Shown: positions 1 to 8,616 of the stretch, piece by piece | Layout of the letters: every line of letters begins with the position of its first letter | How positions within the stretch are numbered: the first letter of the stretch is position 1 | Assembly: GCF_009377205.1 (NCBI RefSeq) | Contig: NZ_VJZE01000024.1 | Span: forward strand, 1 to 42,932 | Source of the DNA: Streptomyces phyllanthi | Lineage (GTDB): Bacteria > Actinomycetota > Actinomycetes > Streptomycetales > Streptomycetaceae | Direction: 5' to 3' | DNA length: 42,932 nucleotides | Translations under genes and position numbers: made by a program | The notes under the pieces: model-generated | Seen by the model: the letters and a program-made list of their open reading frames with translations, nothing else | Databases searched by the model: none | Told to the model about the DNA's origin: nothing

Positions 1-2372
1 GGGGTCCTGGACGGCGACCTCGAGGGCGACCTGGACGGCGACCTCGTCGGCTTGCCCGGCTTGTCCGTACCGCTCGCCCTGTCCGAGGGCTCGGAACTCC
101 TCGTCGGCGTCGGGTCGTCCACCGTGCCGTACGTCCCGTCCGGTCCCGGATCCGTGGGGCCGGACACCGCAGCGGGGTCGTCGTCGGAGCCCTTCTTCGG
201 ACGCTCCGCGTCCAGGTCCCCGTCGTCGACGCCGGCGCTGGCCGACGGGTTCACCCCGACCTTCTCGGACGGGGTGTTGTCGCTGTTGTCGGAGGTCGCC
301 CCCAGGGTCACCACGGTGCCCAGCAGAACGGCGAGCAGGACGCCCGCGCCCGCTGCCACCAGATTGCGCCGGGTTCCGTCCACCAGACGGCCCTTGATGC
401 CGCCCTTGGCCGGGCCGCCTCCCGCCACAGGGGTCGCCCCTGTCCGGGCGGAGCCGATCACGTGGGGAAGAGTGCCCGGCGTCGAGGTGTCGTCCACGGG
501 GCCGGGCGGGCCGAACCCGGAGACGAAGCCGGACGGTACGCCTCCGGGAGGGGACGCCGACTCCTCGTGCCAGGCGTCCGGCACCTCCTCCCCGGCCGCG
601 GTACGCCCGCCGGGCGGGGTGGCCCCGGAGCGGTCGGCGACCAGGGCCAGCGCGCGGCGGCCCGCGAGCGTGCCGCGCTTGTCAGCGAGGGCGCCGCGGA
701 GCCCGATGGAGGCCTCCAGTTCGGCACGGGCCCGGTCGAGCTGCCCCAGGCAGAGCGCGAGGATCCCCAACTCGTGGTGGAAGTAGGCCTGTTCACCGAC
801 GTCCCCGGCGAGCCGGGCCGCCTCGGCGCCGGAGCGCAGGGCCCGCTCCCATGCGCCCCAGTGCAGCCCCGCGGCGAACGCGGGCGCGGCCTGGCGGGCC
901 AGTCGCACGGCGGCGCTCTCCTCGTCCTCGGCGAAGGCCGAGGAGCCCTCCTGCTCGTCGGCCGGAGGCGGAGGCTCGGCGGTGGTCAGCGGAACGACGA
1001 CGGTCAGCGCGGCCAGCAGGGCGTCCGCCTCGGCCGCGACCCGCTCGGGGGTGACCGAGGGGTGCCCGGCCCACCACGCGTAGTGCCGTGCGGCAGTGAC
1101 GGCGCGCTCCTCGACGTCGTCCGCGTACCCGGCGGCCTCCAGCTGGGCCGGCACCCCGGCGGCGAGCCGGTAACGCGAGCCGACCGGGGTCACGAGGGCG
1201 CAGTCGGCCAGCTCGGCGAGGGCGGCGTCCGCGTGGGTGTCCCCCACCAGCGCGGGCAGATGGGCCTGGTGCGGCACCTCACCGCCGAGCGCGACCGCGA
1301 AGCGCAGCGTGTCCCGCGCCGAGGCGCTCAGCCGGGACGCGAGCAGCGCGGCCGGCGCGGCCCCCTCGGCGAGCGACGGCAGCGGTACGTCGTGGCCGTC
1401 CCCCGCGTCGAAGGGTGCGTCGACGCGGGCCTCCTGGAACACTCCGAACTCGTCGAAGGCGTCCGCGTCGGCTCGCAGCCGGTCCCGCTGCCGCAGCAGC
1501 GCCCCGGCCTGCACGAACCGCAGCGGCAGGCCCTCGGACTCGAACCAGAGGTCGCCCGCCCAGTTCGACTCCTCCTCGGTGAGCACGCGTCCGGCGGCGC
1601 GCTCCAGCAGTTCCAGGCTGTCGGCGCGGTCGAGCCCGCCCAGGAACACCTCTTCGAGGGATGAGTCGGCGGACGGCGCGGGAACGTCGGGTGTGGCGGC
1701 GAGCAGGAAGGCGCACTCGGGGGTCGCGTCGAGCAGCTCGTCGAGCGCGCCGCCGCCGAACTCGAGGTCGTCGAGGACGACGACCGCGCCGATCTCCCGG
1801 ACGAACTCCAGGAGCTCGTCCTGCCCGAGCCGGTGCAGGGGCGCCTTGTGGACGGTGGTGAAGAGGTCGTGCAGCAGGTCGGCGGTGGTGCGCCGGTAGC
1901 CGGAGAGGCGTACGACGCCGTCGGGAGCGAGGTCCGCGCAGTCCTCGGCGACGAGGTCGAGGAGCCCGGTGCGGCCCGAGCCCGCGGGGCCGGTGAGGCG
2001 GACGGAGCGGCCGCGCGCGAGGAGTCGTACGAGCCGTTCGCGCTCGTCGTCGCGGGCCAGGAGCGGCAGCCGGGGCTGTGCGGGGCCCGGTGGGACGGGA
2101 GGCCTGGCGGCGCGGTCGACCTCGGCCCGCTCGTCGGCCGTGTGCTTCCCGGACCGGCCGGGGCGCTCGTGCGGGGGGCAGTTCTCTATCTCGCTGCCGT
2201 CGACGGGGTTGACGGTGAGCAGGAAGTCATCCGAGACGAGCTGCACGGTGCGGGCGAGCGCCGGAGCGGGCTGGCCGAAATCCGGTGTCAGGGCGTCGCG
2301 GGGCGGACGCGTGCGAGGCGCCCGCCCTCCGTCGTCATGGCCGTATTCTTCGGGTCCCCGGTTCGGGTCCAT
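1..2372 (-). CDS. P-loop ATPase-like regulatory protein with one membrane span (3' end outside window)
   Basis: The frame is open from an ATG at 2372 to the left edge, about 790 codons, with no stop reached. Residues 1-100 are polar. A P-loop-like GPAGSGRT lies at about 128-135, with Arg where Walker A normally has Lys, and a hydrophobic VVVLDDLEF stretch fits Walker B. The next 300-400 residues are Ala/Leu-rich helices of the kind seen in NB-ARC/STAND or TPR proteins. A single hydrophobic segment at about 671-692 is followed by a Ser/Pro/Asp-rich tail ending in repeated RSPS units at the window edge. The likely topology is a large cytoplasmic ATPase-like domain anchored by one helix with an exported tail. 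The start is preceded by AGGA and a G-run. I do not recognise a named family, so any role in signalling is inferred from architecture only. An operon with the STAS gene is unlikely, because a strong hairpin lies between them. Confidence 0.75.
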   Translation of the reverse strand, partial: MDPNRGPEEYGHDDGGRAPRTRPPRDALTPDFGQPAPALARTVQLVSDDFLLTVNPVDGSEIENCPPHERPGRSGKHTADERAEVDRAARPPVPPGPAQPRLPLLARDDERERLVRLLARGRSVRLTGPAGSGRTGLLDLVAEDCADLAPDGVVRLSGYRRTTADLLHDLFTTVHKAPLHRLGQDELLEFVREIGAVVVLDDLEFGGGALDELLDATPECAFLLAATPDVPAPSADSSLEEVFLGGLDRADSLELLERAAGRVLTEEESNWAGDLWFESEGLPLRFVQAGALLRQRDRLRADADAFDEFGVFQEARVDAPFDAGDGHDVPLPSLAEGAAPAALLASRLSASARDTLRFAVALGGEVPHQAHLPALVGDTHADAALAELADCALVTPVGSRYRLAAGVPAQLEAAGYADDVEERAVTAARHYAWWAGHPSVTPERVAAEADALLAALTVVVPLTTAEPPPPADEQEGSSAFAEDEESAAVRLARQAAPAFAAGLHWGAWERALRSGAEAARLAGDVGEQAYFHHELGILALCLGQLDRARAELEASIGLRGALADKRGTLAGRRALALVADRSGATPPGGRTAAGEEVPDAWHEESASPPGGVPSGFVSGFGPPGPVDDTSTPGTLPHVIGSARTGATPVAGGGPAKGGIKGRLVDGTRRNLVAAGAGVLLAVLLGTVVTLGATSDNSDNTPSEKVGVNPSASAGVDDGDLDAERPKKGSDDDPAAVSGPTDPGPDGTYGTVDDPTPTRSSEPSDRASGTDKPGKPTRSPSRSPSRSPSRT

Positions 2373-2717
2373 AGGTCCTAGCCCCCCAAAAGCAGCGTCG
2401 TGTGCTGGGTCCCCTCCCGGCCTTGCCGCACACCGCGCTGTCGCTTCTGGTCCGGTGCCCGCTCGAGGGTTGTGGGACGGCGGGCAGCCGAACCCTAAAC
2501 CTTTGCACAGTATCTACGGAATGCCGGGGTCCCGTGCCGTCCGAGACATCACAGTCTCGTGAGGATTGCGAGCGTGATGCGCTTCACTCACCAGACATCC
2601 GGGTGTCCTGTGGACGACGGGTCACACGCGTGAACGGACGTGCATTCCCGCACGTCCGTTCACTTTCGGGTCGTCCCACCCGGTGGCGTACCGATTCGCC
2701 ACAGTCGGGGTCCGGAG
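2373..2717. other. gene-free interval
   Basis: About 345 bp without a credible gene. It holds the hairpin at 2630-2663 and presumably the promoter of the large minus-strand gene that starts at 2372. Sequence around 2500-2520 is locally A/T-richer, but I cannot assign promoter boxes with confidence. Confidence 0.6.
2630..2663 (-). terminator. hairpin terminator after the STAS gene
   Basis: Perfect 14-bp inverted repeat GTGAACGGACGTGC / GCACGTCCGTTCAC with a 6-nt loop, 55 bp past the stop of the STAS gene. It lacks a long T-run, which is usual for Streptomyces terminators. Confidence 0.75.
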
Positions 2718-3041
2718 TCACACACGGGGTAGCGACTCCACCCCGATGCCGCCTTCGATGGCGAGGATCCGGTGCAGACGGGTGGCCACCAACAGGCGTT
2801 GCATTTGCGGAGGCACCTCACGCAGAACCAGCCGCCGCCCGCACCGCCCCGCCCGCCGATGGACCCCCATGATCACCCCGAGCCCGGTGGCATCCCAGGA
2901 GTCCAGCTCTGACAGGTCGAGCACCAGGTCGCCGACTCCGTCGTCGATGGCCGAGTGCAGGACCGTACGGGCGTCCGCCGCGCTGCGGACGTCGAGGCGG
3001 CCCCCGACGACCAGCTCGGCGTGGTCGCCCCTGATGTACAT
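2718..3041 (-). CDS. STAS-domain anti-sigma factor antagonist-like protein
   Basis: A 107-residue protein that is one STAS domain, the fold of SpoIIAA/RsbV proteins. These bind anti-sigma kinases and are switched off by phosphorylation of a Ser or Thr. The conserved loop here reads SWDATGLGVIMG, so the expected phosphorylation site is Thr52 in the position of SpoIIAA Ser58. The ATG at 3041 follows GGGGAG at a good distance. No anti-sigma factor or sigma factor gene is adjacent, so its partner must be elsewhere in the genome. The family call is firm. The sigma factor it serves is unknown. Confidence 0.85.
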   Translation of the reverse strand: MYIRGDHAELVVGGRLDVRSAADARTVLHSAIDDGVGDLVLDLSELDSWDATGLGVIMGVHRRAGRCGRRLVLREVPPQMQRLLVATRLHRILAIEGGIGVESLPRV

Positions 3042-3206
3042 ATGCGCTCCCCGAGAGTGCGTTTCGTACGCCGGTCGTTATCTGGTGATGCAACTTCTGA
3101 CGGTCTGCCAACCCTCGAGGTTGCCGTCTGTGAGCGAACCGATACCGAATTCACCCCATCGGGTGAGGCTCGAGAGACCCGTGTGGTCCCCGTGGCTCCG
3201 GTGACG

Positions 3207-4055
3207 TCAGTGCTTGTAGAAGCCCTGCCCGCTCTTTCGGCCGATGTCACCGGCGTCAACCATCCGGCGCATCAGCTCCGGTGGGGCGAACTTCTCGTCC
3301 TGGGACTCGGTGTAGATGTTGCTCGTGGCGTGCAGCAGGATGTCCACACCGGTGAGGTCGGCCGTGGCCAGCGGTCCCATGGCGTGGCCGAAGCCCAGCT
3401 TGCAGGCGAGGTCGATGTCCTCGGCGGTGGCCACACCCGACTCGTACAGCTTGGCGGCCTCGACGACGAGGGCCGAGATGAGCCGGGTGGTGACGAAGCC
3501 GGCGACGTCGCGGTTGACGACGATGCAGGTCTTGCCTACGGACTCGGCGAACTCCCGCGCGGTGGCGAGGGTCTCGTCGCTCGTCTTGTACCCGCGGACG
3601 AGCTCGCACAGCTGCATCATCGGCACGGGTGAGAAGAAGTGCGTACCGACGACCCGCTCCGGTCGTCCGGTGACCGCCGCGATCTTGGTGATCGGGATGG
3701 CGGAGGTGTTGGAGGCGAGCACGGCCCCGTCGCGCACGATCTTGTCGAGCGCGCGGAAGATCTCGTGCTTGACCTCCAGCTTCTCGAAGACGGCCTCGAC
3801 CACGATGTCCGCGTCGGCGACGGCGTCGAGATCGGTGGTCGCGGTGATGCGCCCCAGCGCGGCCTCCGCGTCGTCCGCCGCCAGCTTGCCCTTGCCGACG
3901 AACTTGTCGTACGACGCCTTGATGCCGTCGGTGCCACGGGTGAGCGCCTCGTCGGTGACGTCACGCAGGACGACGTCCCAGCCCGCCTGCGCGGAGACCT
4001 GGGCGATACCGGATCCCATGAGACCGGCCCCGATGACGGCGAGCTTCCGTGTCAC
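3207..4055 (-). CDS. 3-hydroxybutyryl-CoA dehydrogenase
   Basis: This 282-residue protein is the usual length for the short form of 3-hydroxyacyl-CoA dehydrogenase, which oxidises or reduces 3-hydroxybutyryl-CoA/acetoacetyl-CoA with NAD(P). The N-terminal Rossmann motif GAGLMGSGIA (9-18) and the family signature around GTHFFSPVPMM with catalytic His139 are present. The C-terminal helical domain carries the expected DRLL-like pattern as VNRDVAGFVTTRL. The start is GTG at 4055, preceded by AGGGGAG. The gene stands alone, with no thiolase or acyl-CoA genes nearby, so its role could be butyryl-CoA supply, PHB metabolism or fatty acid turnover. Confidence 0.93.
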   Translation of the reverse strand: MTRKLAVIGAGLMGSGIAQVSAQAGWDVVLRDVTDEALTRGTDGIKASYDKFVGKGKLAADDAEAALGRITATTDLDAVADADIVVEAVFEKLEVKHEIFRALDKIVRDGAVLASNTSAIPITKIAAVTGRPERVVGTHFFSPVPMMQLCELVRGYKTSDETLATAREFAESVGKTCIVVNRDVAGFVTTRLISALVVEAAKLYESGVATAEDIDLACKLGFGHAMGPLATADLTGVDILLHATSNIYTESQDEKFAPPELMRRMVDAGDIGRKSGQGFYKH

Positions 4056-4404
4056 TGTGCGACTCCCCTGCTCTCACGCACGGTTGATGTTTGCCTCTCG
4101 GGCGGACCCTAGCGCTCGTGAGGGGCTGTGTGACCGGAAGGTAATGCGTGTCACGTCTCAGGGGGTGAGACGGTCATCACGCTGCGGCACGCCCCGTCCG
4201 GCGGACCCGGCCACCCCTCCCGTGACCGTCGCCGCGGGTACCCGTCCTCCGCGGCCGGAGCGCACCATCCTCGCGAGTTCGCGCTGGTCGGCGCTGAGCG
4301 GACCGGCTGACGCCGGGAGTCTCCCCGGGACTGTCGAATGCGCCGGTTCCCGATCGACGTGAGGGTGAAGGCAACACCTCCCAGGACTTCAGGAGCACCC
4401 CCTC
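4056..4404. other. divergent promoter region, gene-free
   Basis: About 350 bp between divergently transcribed genes. On the minus strand a TAGGGT hexamer (4111-4106) is a plausible -10 box for the dehydrogenase gene. On the plus side I see only the Shine-Dalgarno AGGAG (4391-4395) of the next gene. Confidence 0.5.
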
Positions 4405-5019
4405 GTGACCGTAACCGCGGATCTGGCCATCTCCCTCGACGGCTACATCGCCGGCACCGACGTCACCCTCGACAACCCGGCAGGCGACGGCGCCGAGCCC
4501 CTGTTCGAGTGGATCCACAACCTGGCGAGCTGGCGGGAGCGCCAGGGCATGACCGGCGGGGAGGAGAACCGTGACTCCGAGCTGATGCGCGAGTGGTTCG
4601 AGGCCACCGGAGCCGTGGTCATGGGCCAGATGATGTACGACACGGGCGAGGAGTTCTGGGGTGACAACCCGCCGTTCAGGGCCCCGGTCTTCGTGCTCAC
4701 CCACCGCCCCCGTCCGACCCTGGTCAGGGAGGGCGGCACGACCTTCACCTTCGTCACCGACGGCGTCCACAGCGCCCTCGACCGGGCGAAGGCCGCCGCC
4801 GGGGGCGGGAACGTCGACATCGCGGGCGGGGCGGACACGGTGCGGCAGTACCTCGGGGAGGGGCTCATCGACGAGCTGCAGCTGCACGTGGTGCCCGCGC
4901 TCCTCGGAGAGGGGCTGCGGCTCTTCGAGGGACTGGGCGCCGTGCGGCGGAACCTCGAACCGGTCAGGGTGGTCGACACGCCCCTCGCCACCCATCTGAA
5001 GTACCGCTTCGTGAGGTGA
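4405..5019 (+). CDS. dihydrofolate reductase family protein (RibD C-terminal type)
   Basis: A 204-residue protein of the RibD C-terminal/DHFR-like superfamily. It opens with ADLAISLDGYIAG, contains GAVVMGQMMYDTGEEFWG, and ends with a strand-rich segment including DELQLHVVPALLGEGLRLF. These are typical of the small standalone reductases common in actinomycetes, which bind NADPH but rarely act as true folate reductases. GTG at 4405 follows AGGAG with a 9-nt spacer. The substrate is unknown. It converges on the TetR gene, sharing a short hairpin with it. Confidence 0.85.
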   Translation: MTVTADLAISLDGYIAGTDVTLDNPAGDGAEPLFEWIHNLASWRERQGMTGGEENRDSELMREWFEATGAVVMGQMMYDTGEEFWGDNPPFRAPVFVLTHRPRPTLVREGGTTFTFVTDGVHSALDRAKAAAGGGNVDIAGGADTVRQYLGEGLIDELQLHVVPALLGEGLRLFEGLGAVRRNLEPVRVVDTPLATHLKYRFVR

Positions 5020-5042
5020 CCCGGCACGGCCAGTGGGGTCAC
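5016..5042. terminator. short hairpin between convergent genes
   Basis: GTGACCC / GGGTCAC, a 7-bp inverted repeat overlapping both 3' ends. It could serve as a weak bidirectional terminator. Confidence 0.4.
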
Positions 5043-5680
5043 TCCACCCTGCGTACGGCGTAGTTGAGCACCTTCTCGCTCAACAGCTCCTCCATGTCGT
5101 CGAGGAGCAGAAGCACCTCGCGGGACACTTCTTCCGGATCGCGCCCGGCGACCATCTCACGTCCGATGACGCCCATCACCGTCTGGTGGAGCCAGTTGAT
5201 CTGGCCGGCGATGAGAGTGGGCATGGGGTCGTCGTCGGGGGCGCCGGTCTCCTCGCGCAGGGCCGCCTCCAGGTTCTCCTGGACCTCCTGCTGGACGCTC
5301 CAGAGCCGGGAGCGCAGGGTGGGCGCCTCGTGGATGACCTTCAGGAAGTGTTTGTAGTCCTTCGTGAGGCCGACGCGCGGCGAGACCGTCTCGACCTCCC
5401 CTCGCACCTCGCGCAGTACGGCCGCTGCGGCCGACTCGCCCGCGTCACGGCCGCGCACCCAGCGCGAGAGCCGGTGGACGACGTCCTTGCTGCGGTCGAG
5501 GAAGAGGTCCTCCTTGGCGGGGAAGTAGTTGTAGACGGTGTTCACGGAGACGTCGGCCGCGTCGGCCACCTCCGCGATCGTCACGGTCACGAAGCCGTGC
5601 TCGACGAACAGCGCGGTGGCGATGTCCGAGATCCGCTGCCTCGTCTCGCGCTTCTTGCGCTCCCTGAGCCCCTCTGCCAT
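5039..5680 (-). CDS. TetR family transcriptional regulator
   Basis: 213 residues. The N-terminal helix-turn-helix is clear: KRETRQRISDIATALF, then ADAADVSVNTVYNYFPAKED at about 36-55. The C-terminal part is an all-helical ligand-binding domain ending in repeated Leu/Glu. ATG at 5680 is chosen because the HTH starts about ten residues later. The frame stays open upstream, but those residues belong to the antisense of the ABC gene. It is divergent from an ABC exporter pair, and a 28-bp palindrome lies in the short intergenic gap. The natural reading is a repressor of itself and the exporter, relieved by a transported compound. Confidence 0.92.
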   Translation of the reverse strand: MAEGLRERKKRETRQRISDIATALFVEHGFVTVTIAEVADAADVSVNTVYNYFPAKEDLFLDRSKDVVHRLSRWVRGRDAGESAAAAVLREVRGEVETVSPRVGLTKDYKHFLKVIHEAPTLRSRLWSVQQEVQENLEAALREETGAPDDDPMPTLIAGQINWLHQTVMGVIGREMVAGRDPEEVSREVLLLLDDMEELLSEKVLNYAVRRVE

Positions 5681-5717
5681 GGCCTCATCGTAGGGGCCCC
5701 AGATTCTTGCACTCGTT

Positions 5718-5745
5718 TGAAATTTGGGGTTGTTGCAAAATTTCA
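5718..5745. promoter_or_regulatory. palindromic operator candidate for the TetR regulator
   Basis: TGAAATTT and AAATTTCA flank a 12-bp centre. The arms match exactly and are strikingly A/T-rich for this genome. The site lies in the 80-bp gap between the divergent TetR and ABC genes, where a TetR repressor would block both promoters. Confidence 0.6.
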
Positions 5746-5761
5746 GTGACTCTGTTTTTCT

Positions 5762-6550
5762 GTGAGCATGGCAATCATCAGTGCGGCCGGCCTGGCCCGC
5801 TCCTTCCAGACGAAGCACGGCCCGGTGGAGGCCGTGCGCGGTATCGACCTCACCGTCCGCGCAGGCGAGATCCTCGGCTTCCTCGGCCCGAACGGCGCGG
5901 GCAAGACAACGACCCTGCGCATGCTCACGACCCTGCTCGAACCCACCGGCGGCGCCGCCACGGTCGCGGGCCACGACCTGGCCACCGACCCGGCCGGAGT
6001 GCGCCGGGCCTGTGGCTACGTGGCGCAGTCCGGCGGCGTCGACCCGACCGTGACCGTCCGGGAGGAACTGGTCACCCAGGGACGGCTCTACCGGCTGACG
6101 AAAACTCAGGCGACCGAGCGCGCGGAGGAGTTGACGCACGATCTCGACCTGTCCGACCTCCTCGACCGCAAGTGCGGCGCGCTTTCGGGCGGTCAGCGCC
6201 GCCGTCTCGACATCGCGATGGCGCTCACCCACCGCCCAAAGGTCCTCTTCCTCGACGAACCGACGACGGGACTCGACCCGGGCAGCCGCGCCGACCTGTG
6301 GGACCTGGTCCGCCGTCTGCGCGACGAGTACGGCACCACGGTCTTCCTGACCACGCACTACCTGGACGAGGCGGACGCCCTCTCCGACCGGCTGGTCGTC
6401 GTCGACAAGGGCGTGGTCGTCGCCGAGGGCACCCCGAGCGCGCTCAAGCTCCGGTACGGCGGCTCGATCGACGCCACGCTCCAGGACACGTTCCTCGCGA
6501 TCACCGGGCGCGGCCCCGCCCCGGCCGACTCCACCCCCGTAGCCGTATAG
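5762..6550 (+). CDS. ABC transporter ATP-binding protein (drug-exporter, DrrA-like)
   Basis: About 262 residues with a complete set of ABC motifs: Walker A GPNGAGKTTT, signature LSGGQRRRLDIA, Walker B LFLDEPTTGLD, and an H-loop His in TTHYLDEAD. The C-terminal extension is of the daunorubicin-exporter (DrrA) type. It energises the membrane protein encoded immediately downstream. Two starts are possible, GTG at 5762 and ATG at 5768. Neither has a Shine-Dalgarno sequence, so the transcript may be leaderless. Control by the divergent TetR protein is inferred from position. Confidence 0.92.
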   Translation: MSMAIISAAGLARSFQTKHGPVEAVRGIDLTVRAGEILGFLGPNGAGKTTTLRMLTTLLEPTGGAATVAGHDLATDPAGVRRACGYVAQSGGVDPTVTVREELVTQGRLYRLTKTQATERAEELTHDLDLSDLLDRKCGALSGGQRRRLDIAMALTHRPKVLFLDEPTTGLDPGSRADLWDLVRRLRDEYGTTVFLTTHYLDEADALSDRLVVVDKGVVVAEGTPSALKLRYGGSIDATLQDTFLAITGRGPAPADSTPVAV

Positions 6551-6581
6551 CGGCTTCCCCCCGACCCGTATGAGGAACCCG

Positions 6582-7331
6582 ATGCTTCTCCACGACACCG
6601 TGCTGGTCTTCGGCCGCTATCTGCGCCAGACCCTGCGCTCCCGCTTCGCGATGCTCTTCGGCGTGCTGATGCCGCTGCTGTACCTGCTCTTCTTCGGGCC
6701 GCTGCTGACGGACCTGCCCCTGAGCTCGCAGGGCAGTTCCTGGCAGGTCCTCGTGCCCGGGCTCTTACTCCAACTCGGCCTGTTCGGCGCGTCGTTCGCC
6801 GGCTTCGCCGTCATCATCGAGAAGGGTCAGGGGGTGGTCGAGCGGATGCGGGTGACGCCCGTGAGCCGGCTGGCCCTGCTGCTCGGCCGCGTGCTGCGCG
6901 ACGCCGCGGTCTTCGTCTTCCAGGCGGTGCTGCTGGTGCTCGCCGCCGTGGTGATGGGACTGCGGGCCCCGCTCCTCGGCGTGCTGATCGGCTTCGCGTT
7001 CGTCGCGCTGCTGACGGTGTCGCTGGCCTCCCTGTCGTACGCGCTGGCCATGAAGGTGAGCACGCCCCAGGTGTTCGGCCCGACGATCAACGCCGTCGCC
7101 ATGCCGGCCATGCTGTTGTCGGGGCTGATGCTTCCGATGACGCTGGCGCCCGGGTGGCTGGACGTACTCTCGCGCCTCATGCCGTTCCGCTATCTGGTGG
7201 ACGCGGTGCGGGACGCGTACGTCGGCGAGTACGCGACGGCGTCCATGCTGTACGGCGTGCTGGTCGCCCTCGGCCTCGCGGCGCTTGCCGTGACGGTGGG
7301 CACACGGGTGTTCCGGACGGCCGGGGCGTAA
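6582..7331 (+). CDS. ABC-2 type transporter permease
   Basis: About 249 residues with six hydrophobic segments. It starts with an amphipathic stretch followed by FAMLFGVLMPLLYLLFFGPLL and ends with a final helix after ALAVTVGTRVF. This is the ABC-2 permease fold that partners DrrA-like ATPases in export of drugs or lipids. ATG at 6582 has GAGGA 5 nt upstream and is preferred over an ATG at 6570 that lies within that ribosome site. It is the second gene of the exporter operon, 31 bp after the ATPase gene. Confidence 0.9.
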   Translation: MLLHDTVLVFGRYLRQTLRSRFAMLFGVLMPLLYLLFFGPLLTDLPLSSQGSSWQVLVPGLLLQLGLFGASFAGFAVIIEKGQGVVERMRVTPVSRLALLLGRVLRDAAVFVFQAVLLVLAAVVMGLRAPLLGVLIGFAFVALLTVSLASLSYALAMKVSTPQVFGPTINAVAMPAMLLSGLMLPMTLAPGWLDVLSRLMPFRYLVDAVRDAYVGEYATASMLYGVLVALGLAALAVTVGTRVFRTAGA

Positions 7332-7332
7332 C

Positions 7333-7344
7333 TAGGCTGGTCAC
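7333..7344 (+). promoter_or_regulatory. -10 box for a leaderless transcript
   Basis: TAGGCT (7333-7338) fits TANNNT, and 6 nt later the ATG begins. There is no ribosome site, and this spacing is the classic arrangement for leaderless mRNAs in actinobacteria. Confidence 0.55.
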
Positions 7345-7917
7345 ATGGTCAATCTGACGCGCATCTACACGAGGACCGGCGACCAGGGCACCACCGCCCT
7401 CGGTGACATGAGCCGGGTCGCCAAGACCGATCTGCGCATCGCCGCCTACGCCGACGCCAACGAGGCCAACGCGGTGATCGGTACCGCGATCGCGCTGGGC
7501 GAGCTGGACGAGGAGGTCGTCAGGGTCCTCACCCGTGTGCAGAACGACCTGTTCGACGTCGGGGCCGACCTGTCCACGCCCGTCGTCGAGGACCCCGAGT
7601 TCCCGCCGCTGCGCGTCGAGCAGTTCTACGTCGACAAGCTGGAGGCGGACTGCGACCGCTTCCTCGCCGGGCTGACGAAGCTCCGCTCCTTCATCCTCCC
7701 CGGCGGTACGCCCGGCGCGGCCCTGCTGCACCAGGCGTGCACGGTCGTACGACGGGCCGAGCGCTCCACCTGGGCGGCGCTGGAGGCGCACGGCGAGGTG
7801 ATGAACCCGCTGACGGCCACCTACCTCAACCGGCTGTCGGACCTGCTGTTCATCCTGGCCAGGACGGCGAACAAGGAGGCCGGGGACGTGCTGTGGGTAC
7901 CGGGCGGGGAGCGGTAG
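7345..7917 (+). CDS. cob(I)alamin/cob(I)yrinic acid a,c-diamide adenosyltransferase (PduO type)
   Basis: 190 residues that transfer the 5'-deoxyadenosyl group of ATP to reduced cobalamin, giving adenosylcobalamin. The N-terminal ATP-binding signature TRTGDQGTTALGD and the conserved VVRRAERS segment near residue 136 identify the PduO/ACA family rather than CobA/BtuR. The length is normal. It probably has its own promoter and a leaderless message (TAGGCT just upstream). Its stop is 13 bp from the stop of the convergent membrane-protein gene, with no sizeable terminator between them. Confidence 0.93.
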   Translation: MVNLTRIYTRTGDQGTTALGDMSRVAKTDLRIAAYADANEANAVIGTAIALGELDEEVVRVLTRVQNDLFDVGADLSTPVVEDPEFPPLRVEQFYVDKLEADCDRFLAGLTKLRSFILPGGTPGAALLHQACTVVRRAERSTWAALEAHGEVMNPLTATYLNRLSDLLFILARTANKEAGDVLWVPGGER

Positions 7918-7930
7918 CACCCATGGGGGC

Positions 7931-8479
7931 TCATCGCAGGCCGGCCGGTTCGCCTTTCCTCGGGAACAGCGTGTAGGACGCGGCGACGACCAGGTTGATG
8001 CCGATCACCCACACCATCCTCGACTGCCAGGTCCGCAGCGAGCCGGTCTCGCCGTCGTCACCCACGTACCAGATCGCGGCCTGCAGCAGCGCCATGGCGA
8101 CGACCGCCGCGAGGATCCAGCGGCCGGCGACACGCCATTCGTGGACGGCGCGGGCCATGCCGTACTTAGGGGGCCGCACCGGCGGCGGGCCGCCCGCGAA
8201 ACGGTGGGCGACCCGGGCGTCGGCCCACTTGATCGTGGAGTGGCCCAGTCCCACCGTGAAGCCGATGTAGACGGCGGCGGCCCCGTGCTTCCAGTCGGGT
8301 TCCGCACCGTTCTTGAGATCGATCGCGGTGACGACGAACAGGACGACCTCCAGCAGCGGCTCGCACAGCAGCAGGGCCAGGCCCAGGCGCGGCATCCGGA
8401 ACGCGTAGCGGAAGGCCAGTCCCGCGGCCAGCAGCACCCAGAAGGCCACCTCGCACGCGATGATCAGTCCGACGATCAC
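7931..8479 (-). CDS. conserved integral membrane protein of unknown function
   Basis: 182 residues with hydrophobic segments near residues 2-23, 30-55, 65-82, 118-138 and 150-170. A polar loop, APPKYGMARAVHEWR-like, lies in the middle. No enzymatic motif is visible. It is divergent from chiS with about 150 bp between. Homologues are, to my knowledge, common in Streptomyces as unannotated membrane proteins, but I do not know a function. Confidence 0.75.
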   Translation of the reverse strand: MIVGLIIACEVAFWVLLAAGLAFRYAFRMPRLGLALLLCEPLLEVVLFVVTAIDLKNGAEPDWKHGAAAVYIGFTVGLGHSTIKWADARVAHRFAGGPPPVRPPKYGMARAVHEWRVAGRWILAAVVAMALLQAAIWYVGDDGETGSLRTWQSRMVWVIGINLVVAASYTLFPRKGEPAGLR

Positions 8480-8616
8480 GGTTCGCTCCTCTCGGTCACC
8501 TGTTCAGACTCCCGTGCGGAACCGAGGGGATCGTCGTCGGCAGTGACGAAGTCGCGGTACATCGAAAGATGCAGCCCGGATCCCCCCGGCATCAGGCACC
8601 GTGCTCCCGGCCCGTG

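Noticed and set aside
5681..6598. A longer TetR reading frame of 519 codons
   Set aside because: The extra 305 codons are the antisense of the ABC ATPase gene. The HTH domain begins about ten residues after the ATG at 5680.
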